Assembly (NCBI GenBank): GCA_948146395.1
Contig: OX411547.1
Span: 34,679,868-34,743,867 of the forward strand
Direction of reading: 5' to 3'
Source: Fragum whitleyi
Taxonomy: Eukaryota; Mollusca; Bivalvia; Cardiida; Cardiidae
Length of the DNA stretch: 64,000 bases
In this document: positions 55,309 through 64,000 of the stretch, one piece after another
How positions within the stretch are numbered: the stretch's first letter is position 1
Layout: the number at the start of each line of letters is the position of its first letter
Translations under genes and position numbers: made by a program
The notes under the pieces: model-generated
Databases searched by the model: none
Seen by the model: the letters and a program-made list of their open reading frames with translations, nothing else
What the model was told of the DNA's origin: nothing

Positions 55309-55405
55309 GTGATGTCCCTTTGGTTAAAAAAGCATGGCTTATATTTTAATGACACACAAAAATAAGGAATAATAAATAATAAAATAAAGTCTACAAAAAT
55401 ATAAT
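55309..55405 (+). terminator. 3' UTR with polyadenylation signals
   Basis: After the TAA stop, AATAAA hexamers occur at 55371-55376 and 55383-55388 in an A-rich stretch. A TG/T-rich segment follows at about 55415-55445. This gives a short 3' UTR of about 95-110 nt. A longer UTR using later signals cannot be excluded. Confidence 0.6.
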
Positions 55406-55699
55406 GCAAGGCATTTCTTGTGTAGGTTTTGTACAAAAGTTGAATCTCCCCTTTTCTTAAACCATGCTTTCTTTACCAATGGGATTTTTGCTAAAACTTT
55501 ATTACATATCACAGTATTGTAGCTAAATACTGCCTGTTATTTTTTATTACAATCATTCCATTTTCAAGGGAGATTCATCCATACAAATTGCATTGTTACT
55601 GTGAAAAATCATATAAGAAGAAGTGATAAAACTTGAAAATGTAAGAGGGACAACACAAAAAGTAAATTTGTTCTGAATGTGACCTTTTCAACAAGATTA

Positions 55700-55907
55700 T
55701 ATATACACCGAGCAAAGACTCTGGCCAGCCTGTGCATTCACACAGTCTGTCCAGAGTCTTCACTTTGTGCTTTGAAGATAGGTAAAGTATCAAAGTATCT
55801 TTAGAAAGACATGTAATTTTCTTATTAAACTATGTGGTTGTCAATGCTGCTCAATGTTTGCAACTTACACATTTGTCAATTTGTTTGAAATGTCACCCAC
55901 AGGCTCA
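55700..55907. mobile_element. MITE, GAGCCTGTGTG-ended family
   Basis: Core hairpin 'caaagactctggccagcctg' / 'cagtctgtccagagtcttca'. Right end 'aaatgtcacccacaggctca' is present; the left end is missing. Confidence 0.7.
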
Positions 55908-55927
55908 ATTAATGTAAGGAGAAGAAT

Positions 55928-56060
55928 ATGAGCCTGTGCATGACTCTTCCAACAATTTAACAAATGCCAAGTAAAGACTCTGACCAGCCTATGTATCCAC
56001 ACAGTCTAACCAGTCTTCATTTCACATTCTGTAGAAAGACAAAATCTCTAAATGTCCTAG
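55928..56060. mobile_element. MITE, GAGCCTGTGTG-ended family, truncated
   Basis: Left end 'atgagcctgtgcatgactct' and core 'gtaaagactctgaccagcct' / 'cacagtctaaccagtcttca'. The right end is absent. It lies 20 bases from the previous copy, so the two may share one origin. Confidence 0.65.
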
Positions 56061-56080
56061 ACAGACAGATTGTGATTTTT

Positions 56081-56330
56081 TAGCTCGGCTGTTTTCTGAG
56101 AAAACCCAAGGTATTGTTATAGCATTGATCTCATCATTGTTGTTGTCATCATGCGTAAAATGACATTTTGTGATATCTCTGGTTCTACTGAAGGCATTCA
56201 CTTTAAACATGGCAAACATGTTCACTATCAACAGATGAACCAATACTATCAAGGGGGGTAACTCTAGATATATTTTGTTCAAATTATCCCCTTTTTCACT
56301 CAGATTTTATTCACTATCCAGCTAGTGTTT
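56081..56330 (+). repeat. HINE-like segment, AGCTCGGCTG type
   Basis: Begins after TTTTTT with AGCTCGGCTGTTTTCTGAG. 'gatatctctggttctactga' and 'aaggggggtaactctagat' are shared with 18640-18925 and 13990-14290. The 3' end is lost; related pieces lie at 58930-58990. Confidence 0.5.
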
Positions 56331-58150
56331 GAAAAATCATTGTTCGAAAAGGGAAAAATGCTGCTCTACAGAAAGAAATATAGAATAAATCCTGGTTACC
56401 AGAAAAGAGTTAGTAAGATGTAAATCAAGTGATGTTATGATCAAATAGACAGGAATCAATAATCTTGGAAAGCATTTAGGTAAAAAATAATTTCAATGGA
56501 AATTTAAAAATATTCTGAAAGTATAATATTATTACATTCCTGTCAAAAGAAAGGATGCCGACTTCCTGATTTTGTCAGTCTGTCTGTCAAATTTTGATCA
56601 TTAGACTATTAATCTTTCATTTAAGGTAGGCTTTTAAATTCATTTCACAAAAAATTCTCTCTACAAGAGAATATTTGGGAATGTTTTTCATTATCTGAAA
56701 GGTTAAAGTCAAAACGTAGGATAATTCCTGTGTTTTGTTTGTACTGTCTTCTACCTATAGGTAAACCACACAATTCAAATGTTTATAAACAAACTTTCGA
56801 CAAGTTAATTTAGATAAATTGGGACCAACAAATTTTTTGCTGTCACGGTCTCTGACTATACTGAAAGATCAAAGAAACGCAAAACTACTGACATTTTTAC
56901 CATCCTATGAATTACACCGGTAAACATCATGCGTCATAGTGTAAAAGTAACATGCATTCGAAACCGACTTCATCATGAAGAAACTAAAAATGGAAACGAC
57001 AAAAAGCATTGAATATCGATAGGGAGAAAAGAGTGTTTTTAGTGATGAGCTTCTTTACCCTATCAGTATAAAGGTGAGTGCATTTGAAATCAATTACCGT
57101 TATCTCACGCTTGTTAAATTTCAGTTCAGTCCACCCCTACTCTTGGCTATACTACTTTTTCCCGCGTTTTTGAATACCGCGGCTGGCCTATAGTTGATTG
57201 AATTTCTAAAAAATTGGTACATGTATTCCACTCATTTAGAAGAAGCATCATTTGATGATCTATGTGAAAGGTCAAGGTCACAATTGATGGTCAAAGTTTG
57301 AAGACTCAACATAACATGACTTTGATTACTCTTGCATGAAATAGTTCTTTCCGGCCAGCATTTTCTTTGTAAGCTAGATAGCTTCAAGGTCACAGTCTAA
57401 GGTCAAATGTTATAATTAGGGATTAACAGCAGTTGTCCTGAGTCAACTATATAGGAAATAGAGTAAGACACCAGAATTTTAAACTTAGTCTAAGGACTTG
57501 GTCTAGATAAATGGTTTGGGTTCTTAAAAATGGATAATTCCCTTTTTAGCTAGATCTATCATTATTGTACTTGTAAATAATATTGTGCCTTCATAAATGA
57601 CATTTTGATGGGTAAGTGCTAGGTTGCTGTAAGTATTAATATATTAGACTTATCGCAGTTTGGCTCTTACCCAGTGAACTCTTAGGTCAAGAGATATTAT
57701 CTGTGAAAGGGCTAAATGAAATTGCAGAGATCATACAATTTTCTGATATTAAGTATTCATTGTATGAGAAAATCTCTTTATAATATATGATAAATAAAGA
57801 ATGTTCTACTCATCTCTGAAATCTAGTACAATATCACCATTTCACAAAGAACATTTCAAAAAGTTGCATAATTTAAAAAGATAGAAAAAAAGGTACTTAT
57901 CATGTTAACAGATAGTCTCTATTGACTTGATATTTCCTAATTATATGTTGTTGTGATACCCATTCTGTGAAACAAAATTTTATACATTAAAAAAAATCAC
58001 ACTTCTTCTAAGACATTCTTTTATGATTGTATCATTCTGTTGATTTAATGTCATAATCAAGGGGTCAACACATTACTATTGTTAGCTATATATATAATAC
58101 ATACTTAGTGTTTTTTATGAAAAAAAAATCTAACGAGGTTGGGAGAATTG
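56331..58150 (+). other. 3' flank, no gene
   Basis: AT-rich. A CpG-containing patch at about 56870-57180 is unassigned. 57230-57430 carries repeat-like 'aaggtcaaggtcacaattga'. No supported coding exon on either strand. Confidence 0.4.
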
Positions 58151-58852
58151 ATAATTGTCAAGGCTCTGAAACTTTATACAAATTATGCTTATGACCCAAG
58201 GAAAAGCCCAATCCTTTTTGGGTCACATAGGTCGAAGGTCAAGGTCACAGTCAGCCTTTGTTCAATTTTCGTTTCCGGACAACTCAAGAACCAAGCGACC
58301 TAGAATCATGAACCTTTATGCAAATGATGCTTATGATCCAAAGAAGTGCCCTATCGTTTCTAGGTCACATAGGTCAAAGGTCAAAGTCAATTTTTGTTTC
58401 CAGACTCTAACTAAAAAACCAAGTAAGCTAGAATCATGAAACTTTATGCAAATGTTGTTTATGACCCCAGGAAGTGCCCAATTGTTTTGGGTTCACATAG
58501 GTCAAAGGTCAAGGTCCGTTAATTTTTGTTCAATTTTCAATTCCAGACTCTAACTGGAGAACCAAGCAACCTAGAATCATGAAACTTCATGCAAATGTTG
58601 CCTATGACTTAAGGAAGTGTCCTATTGTTTTAAGGTCACATAGGTCAAAGGTCAAGGTCACAGTCAATTTTTGTTCAATTTTTGTTTCCGGACTCTAACT
58701 CAAGAACCAAGCAACAAAGAATCATGAAACTTCATGCAAATGCTGCATATGACCTCAATATTTGTTACAAACACATCCTGCACTAATAGCACTTGCATTT
58801 TGACCTAAAGTGCTTGTGGGGAGTATAAGTCCGCTCTGCGACAGTTCTAGTT
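58150..58852 (+). repeat. ~140-bp tandem repeat, 4-5 units, with HINE-like end
   Basis: Units share 'aagaaccaagcaacctagaa' (variants), 'tcatgaaacttcatgcaaat', 'aggaagtgccc' and 'cacataggtcaaaggtcaag'. It ends 'gtataagtccgctctgcgac', matching 15995. Confidence 0.75.
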
Positions 58853-60720
58853 TAACAAAATATGTTTAATGCTTTAAAAAAAGGGTGTCAATTTTGAGGT
58901 TTAAGCAAATAAAGTATCTTTTAAGTTCCACTGTTTTTCAGAGAAAACCCAAAGTATTGCTATCATCTTGGCATCTTTCTCGTTGGCATTATGGTTGCCT
59001 TGGGCATGACAAATTTAAACCCTGGTTTACTTTATATGAAATTCTGGACTAGGAGGTACAGTATGCACAGTCTGATAACTTTGGCATTACCTAGATGGTC
59101 ATTTTTAGCTCCACTGGCTGAAAGCCACTGGGGCTATTGTCATGGCGTTGTGTCCGTCGTGCGTCCGTCCGTCCGTCCGTCCGGTCGTAAACTTTTCTTT
59201 AAAAATCTTCTCCTCAGAAACTACTGGATGGATTTCAACCAAACTTCACAGGAATGATCCTTGGGTGACCCTCTTTCAAAGTTGTTCAAGAAATTTTGAT
59301 CCAATGAAAAACATGGATTTAATGGGCGTGGCTAATTTCCAAATATGGTAAAATGTGAGTTTTCTCAGATTCTAATCAATGGATACCAATTGAATTTTAC
59401 ATGAATGATCCTTGGGTGACCCTTTATCAGTCTACAAAAAATCATTGTGATCGGATGGAAAATATGCATTTTATGGGCGGAGGTCATTTCTCTATATGTT
59501 ATATAGTGGAAACTTTGCAAATCATTTTCTCAGAATGTAATTGATGGATATCAACCAAATTTCACTGGAATGATCCTTGAGTGATCCTTTATCAGTCTAC
59601 AAAAAATCATTGTGATTGGATGAAAAATATGCGTTTTATGGGCGGAGGTCATTTCTCTATATGTTATATAGTGGAAACTTTGAAAATCAATTTCTCAGAA
59701 TGTAACTGATGGATATCAACCAAATTTCACTGGAATGATCCTTGAGTGATCCTTTATCAGTGTACCAAAAATTATTTTGATCAGATGAAAAATATGCATT
59801 TTATGGGCAGAGGTCATTTCTCTATATGTTATATAGTGGAAAATTTGAAAATCATTTTCTCAGAATCTGATTGTTGGATATGTGGAGGTCAATTCTCAAT
59901 ATGTTAAATAGTGGAAACTATGAAAAACATTTTCTCAGAATGTAACTGATGGATATCAATCAAACTTTTTTGGTATGATCTTTGGGTGACCCATTATCAT
60001 GCAGCCAAAAATTATTTTTATTTGATGAAAAATATGTCTTTTAATAGCAGAGGTCATTTCTCTATCTGTTATATAGTGGAAACTTTGCAAATCATTTTCT
60101 CAGAATGTAATTGATGGATATCAACCAAATTTCACTGGAATGATCCTTGAGTGATCCTTTATCAGTCTACAAAAAATCATTGTGATTGGATGAAAAATAT
60201 GCGTTTTATGGGCGGAGGTCATTTCTCTATATGTTATATAGTGGAAACTTTGAAAATCAATTTCTCAGAATGTAATTGATGGATATCAACCAATATTCAC
60301 TGGAATGATCCTTGAGTGATCCTTTATCAGTGTACCAAAAATTATTTTGATCAGATGAAAAATATGCATTTTATGGGCAGAGGTCATTTCTCTATATGTT
60401 ATATAGTGGAAAATTTGAAAATCATTTTCTCAGAATCTGATTGTTGGATATGTGGAGGTCAATTCTCAATATGTTAAATAGTGGAAACTATGAAAAACAT
60501 TTTCTCAGAATGTAACTGATGGATATCAATCAAACTTTTTTGGTATGATCTTTGGGTGACCCATTATCATGCAGCCAAAAATTATTTTTATTTGATGAAA
60601 AATATGTCTTTTAATAGCAGAGGTCATTTCTCTATCTGTTATATAGTGGAAACTTTGAAAATCATTTTCATCATCAGTAGAACTCCAAATATCTAAAAAT
60701 CTAGTCAAAAACATTTATTT

Positions 60721-61301
60721 GCTTATAATTGCAATCTAATAAAATAAAGAATTTTGATTGGTTTAAATCGCATCACGTGGGGAAATCCATTGCACTTTAT
60801 TTCTGTATAAAATGCAATTGGTCTATCGGGAAACCCCCGACCTTCGATCTGCATGTCCTGTGTTTTAGGAATTCGAAAACCGCTTGGTCCCCTTCCATAT
60901 CGTAATATTGATATTTAATATATTAGAAATTAAGATATTTTCGAAAGAATTTATGATTAAAAGCATGCAGTTCAGATTCTGAGTCGATGTTTACAGCGAG
61001 TCGACGAAGACCACCAAGCAACCCTCTCAGCTAAGCCCGATCACGATAGTTTCGGTTTAAAATGCAGAATAACTTGTCAAAATTATGTTTAGATCATAAG
61101 TACCTCTACGAATGTCAAATTGTCGTTTATTTGTGTACCATTTGTTTAACTTTATGCCGTTTAACTTCGATAGCGAGAAAAAAAAAAATACACGATCTAA
61201 AAATAGATTGTGTAATACACGCAGAAAGTAGACTCGAAACTTTAATGTTTAGCCGAGTATTTGAATAGTTTCTTAGACCAAGAGGATTGCAATTATAAGG
61301 G
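60721..61301. mobile_element. unclassified CpG-containing insertion with 15-bp inverted ends
   Basis: CTTATAATTGCAATC at 60721-60735 and GATTGCAATTATAAG near 61287-61301 are perfect inverted repeats. The interior has many CG dinucleotides and no ORF above 80 codons. A palindromic element abuts its right end. Confidence 0.6.
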
Positions 61302-61455
61302 CAGAGTGTCTTTTTCACAGCGTTTATAGGGGTATAAAGTGCAATTGCCTTAGCACATGGCTTAAACATAACGCCCTACAGGCGTTATTTGCCATGTGCT
61401 AAGGCAATTGCACTTTATACCCCAATAAACGCAGTGAAAAAGACACTCATCCCTA
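61299..61455. mobile_element. 157-bp palindromic element
   Basis: 'agagtgtctttttcacagcg' to 'gccttagcacatggc' is mirrored by 'gccatgtgctaaggc' to 'agtgaaaaagacact', about 65-bp arms, around 'ttaaacataacgccctacag' and 'gcgttatt'. Ends AGGG / CCCT lie between ATA trinucleotides. Confidence 0.85.
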
Positions 61456-61879
61456 TATTACAAGAATTTCAAGCCTGTGGAGCGACTCAAGCCATTCATG
61501 GCTTTCTAGTTATTTAGATGGGTCACATATATACTGTTGAAGTCTGTTCTGGTATTACATTTTATTGGCAGCTTCAGTTTTCAGAAATATTTTCCAATTA
61601 TGTGTGTCTCATATCAACAGATATTGGGCAATTATGTTTTTGCTATGTCTGTTAGTCTGTAATTTCAAAAATAGCATATTATAGACCAAGTCATGCTGAA
61701 TAGATAGACATAAGCAGATTTTTTTCAAATTCAAAGGGATTAAAACTTTGGCAGCACTTGATGTAAGTTTATAGTCTCTTTTTAAAATTGAGTCTGATTT
61801 TAAAAAAGACATGCAGGTAGAATAAACTAAGACCATCCTTGTGCACATCAGGTCCTTTCTATATCCTTTCTGACATTTT

Positions 61880-62070
61880 ATTACCCACCAATGGGTGGAT
61901 TATCATAAACCTCTGTTGGATTGCTGCGAGAGGCTTGGGACCAAGAGTGCATTATACTGGTGTAAGGAAAACCAGGAATATATTGTCAGGTGTTCTAGTA
62001 GACATTACTTAAAACCTTTTAGTAAAATAAATGTTGAAAGCAGCATGAAACCCAATTCAAACAAAGAAAA
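61880..62070 (+). mobile_element. SINE fragment (3' two thirds)
   Basis: 'attacccaccaatgggtgga', 'attgctgcgagaggcttggg', 'actggtgtaaggaaaaccag' and 'gaaagcagcatgaaacccaa' follow the order of the SINE at 41405. A 110-codon ORF across it is not a gene. Confidence 0.6.
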
Positions 62071-63095
62071 TAGACTAAGATCAGACTGCACAAAATTGCA
62101 TATAATTAGCATAAATCTCCTCCTTAAACAGAACACTGGAGGGTTTCAGTCTGACAGAGGTTACGACTCTGATAATAAAGAGCTATTGGCTTTCATATTT
62201 CTCAAGGCCCAGTTATATAAAAGATAACTTTTGGTCACATACTAACAGGAGGTTAATTTCTTCCAAACAGGATTATTGTTTCGATTGTACCAATTGAAAT
62301 AACAGACCTGATTGGTTGAAAATAATTTTTGGGTCTATATTTAAGCAATTGTTAACTTTTTATACAATTTTCCGTTTATCACCACTACTGTAGCATATGC
62401 CCATATGAGTGACACCCCCAGAAGATGGTTAGTTGTTACGGAAGATAGTGCAAGGATACATGAGGAAAATACTGCTTAGATCCGCCATTGTTCTTTAAAG
62501 TGCTCGGTGTAAAGCACCATTTCACGGAACCTCGGTTATATTTTTCATGGGAAAGACAATTAGTTTGTTATTGTGCCAGCCCATGAATTGAACCCACGGG
62601 AGTGACTTCCAATCAACATCTTTCAATCCAAGGTCAATCTTGTCAACCTTTCAAAAATAGTTTGGGGAGCATTTGTGTGTATCAAAAATTTCTCATTTCA
62701 ATAAATTGAATTTGTTTTTTTCGTTTGTGCAAATTGTTTTTTAAAAAATGGCATTGTCTGTGCAATACTTTCTTTCTTTTATAGCATTAGCCATGTTTGT
62801 TATCAGATAGTCAACTTAAGACATTTTATCACATTACTTGTACTTATACAACTGTATATCTTCCATTGGGGACTAAAACTTTATTCAAGCTAAAATTTAT
62901 AAGGTTTTGGAAGCCCCCTTGAAGATTTGTATAACCCAGCCTTATTTCATGAAATAATTATATAATTTATTTTCATCAAGATTCCTGAATTCTGATTATC
63001 TGAAGATATGGTTTTATTTGTCAATAAAAACAACTTTGAGTATGCATCTTTTTTGTCAGCTTAAACACAAAAATAATAAAGCTTGTGTGTAAAAT
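62071..63095 (+). other. 3' flank, no gene
   Basis: Unassigned AT-rich sequence. 62560-62620 contains a minus-strand box B-like 'cgtgggttcaattcatgg', perhaps a SINE relic. Confidence 0.4.
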
Positions 63096-63099
63096 ATTT

Positions 63100-63590
63100 A
63101 CCGTATTTCTCCTAATAAACGCTCCCTGGAACTATAAGGGAGCTTTTATTTAGTATGCATTTTCTGATTAAAAAAAATCATTAAACTTATGTATTTTCAG
63201 CCCTCTTCCCTTAAATTTGAGGTAAATTTCCTCAAACTATCATATACTGTCAAACTCAAACCTGTGCTAGTGGCCACCTGTATTGGACAAGCAACCTGTT
63301 CTAAGCAAGCAGCCACTGAGTTCCTAAATGAACCAATTGCACTGAAATTGACCTGTATTAAGCAAGCACCTGGCTTAAGCAAGCACTTTTTGAATGTCCC
63401 TTAAAATTGATTGCTTGCTTAAGACAGGTTTGACTGTAAATTATTGTTGAGAGGAAAAACACATTAACTTAGAGAATAAGTCTCAATAAGTTCTTCAAAT
63501 ATTGGCATTTGAGGTGGGTTTTCTTAGTAAAAAATGAAAGGGTGCTACTATTAGGGAGGGTGATTTTATTAGGGGAAATAAAGGTATACC
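63100..63590. repeat. repeat with CTCCTAATAA ends, split by a pogo-like MITE
   Basis: 'atttctcctaataaacgctc', 'ttagtatgcattttctg', 'tttgaggtaaatttcctca', then after 63436 'gaggtgggttttcttagtaa' and 'gctactattagggagggtg' follow the order of 51400-51710. Confidence 0.65.
63246..63436. mobile_element. pogo/Tigger-like MITE
   Basis: Right end GGTTTGACTG|TA and left 'actgtcaaactcaaacctg' are inverted. The interior has repeated 'aagcaagcagccactgag' and 'aagcaagcacctgg' motifs shared with 40196-40336. Confidence 0.6.
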
Positions 63591-63826
63591 AAAACATTGA
63601 AAATAAATCTGGGGCATTTGTTCTACCCGTGTTCTTCTGTTCTTCCGTTCTGTGTTCCTGGGAAAATCTAAACCTGCATATTTAACAATTTCCTGAATAT
63701 TCATCACTATTTGAGGTAAAATTGCTCATTATTGGCATGAAGGCTCTTCCCATCAAAACACATCTTTGAATTTCAAGGTCAATTATCAAGGCCAAACTTC
63801 TGAAAAAAATGCTGTTTTGTGGCATC

Positions 63827-63854
63827 TTGATGGCTCAGCACAAAACAATTATTA
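63827..63854 (+). mobile_element. foldback element, GATGGCTCAG family, truncated
   Basis: 'ttgatggctcagcacaaaac' and eight more bases remain. Sequence homologous to 7918-8050 then takes over, so the second half was lost at that junction. Confidence 0.65.
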
Positions 63855-64000
63855 TTCAGTTAGGCTTTGCCTGACTTGCATATAGCGATTGTCAGCAATT
63901 GTGATTGTTAGAATCAGTTTATATTATTTATGCGTGTGAAAAAGTAAACCCATTCATGACTTTGAATAATGCCAGGAAACAGAGTCACCAAAGAACTTTG
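63855..64000. mobile_element. partial copy of the 7918 CpG-rich element
   Basis: 'ctgacttgcatatagcgatt', 'gtgtgaaaaagtaaaccc' and 'attcatgacttt' align with 7935-8025. This copy has lost most CpG, consistent with greater age. It runs off the window. Confidence 0.55.

Larger units (their letters stand above)
59107..61510 (+). mobile_element. HINE-like element, AGCTCCACTGGC type, with internal 570-bp duplication and a nested insertion
   Basis: Start AGCTCCACTGGCTGAAAGCC and end AAGCCATTCATGGCTTTCTAG|T are as in 42334-43531. Units of ~190 bp follow. 59491-60060 and 60061-60630 are a tandem duplication. 60721-61455 is foreign sequence; on either side 'aaatctagtcaaaaacattt' and 'acaagaatttcaagcctgtg' continue the parent. 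Confidence 0.8.

Noticed and set aside
61895..62227. 110-codon ORF in the 3' flank
   Set aside because: Most of it lies on a SINE fragment; no splice context or recognisable domain.

Overview
This is a gene-poor, AT-rich animal genomic window. It holds one recognisable gene on the + strand, spread over at least 49 kb: the 3' part of an IgSF9/turtle-family neuronal adhesion receptor. Fourteen coding exons were placed by canonical AG acceptors and GT donors, matching phases and domain homology. They encode Ig2, Ig3, Ig4, Ig5, FN3-1, a proline-rich linker, FN3-2, an optional juxtamembrane micro-exon, the transmembrane helix and a roughly 710-residue cytoplasmic tail. The tail ends in a conserved acidic motif and a charged helix also found in vertebrate IGSF9. 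The signal peptide, Ig1 and promoter must lie before base 1. The stop codon is at 55306-55308, with AATAAA signals about 65 bases downstream.

The introns are crowded with repeats. tRNA-headed SINEs of V-SINE/RUDI-like layout and repeats of the 'AGCTCACCTGAGCACGAAGTGCTC' type point to a lophotrochozoan, most likely a bivalve mollusc. That is inference from repeat style and exon homology; no species marker was seen.

Layout: 1-6118 is upstream intron. 6119-20082 holds Ig2-Ig5 and FN3-1. 20083-29630 is a 9.5 kb intron. 29631-35907 holds the linker, FN3-2, micro-exon and TM exons. 35908-53246 contains one 43-bp exon and a 14.3 kb intron packed with nested repeats, including a 9-copy array of 300-bp units. 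53247-55308 is the tail exon. 55309-64000 is the 3' flank, with repeats and no supported gene.

Repeat content falls into a few groups: (a) eleven copies of a ~80-bp foldback element whose two arms vary together; (b) several larger MITE families with inverted ends; (c) a superfamily of elements with a 5' hairpin, a subterminal inverted repeat, a 3' terminal palindrome, internal tandem repeats and apparent T|T insertion, which I read as non-autonomous Helentron/Helitron2-like (HINE) elements; (d) SINEs, one with a perfect 14-bp target duplication; (e) a hAT-like MITE with a perfect 8-bp target duplication; (f) a mariner remnant and pogo-like MITEs; (g) several near-perfect isolated hairpins. 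No complete transposase, tRNA gene, rRNA or CRISPR array is present. I did not find a demonstrable new biological system. The most promising leads are the covarying foldback family, the HINE-like superfamily with a reconstructable empty site, and the higher-order 300-bp array.
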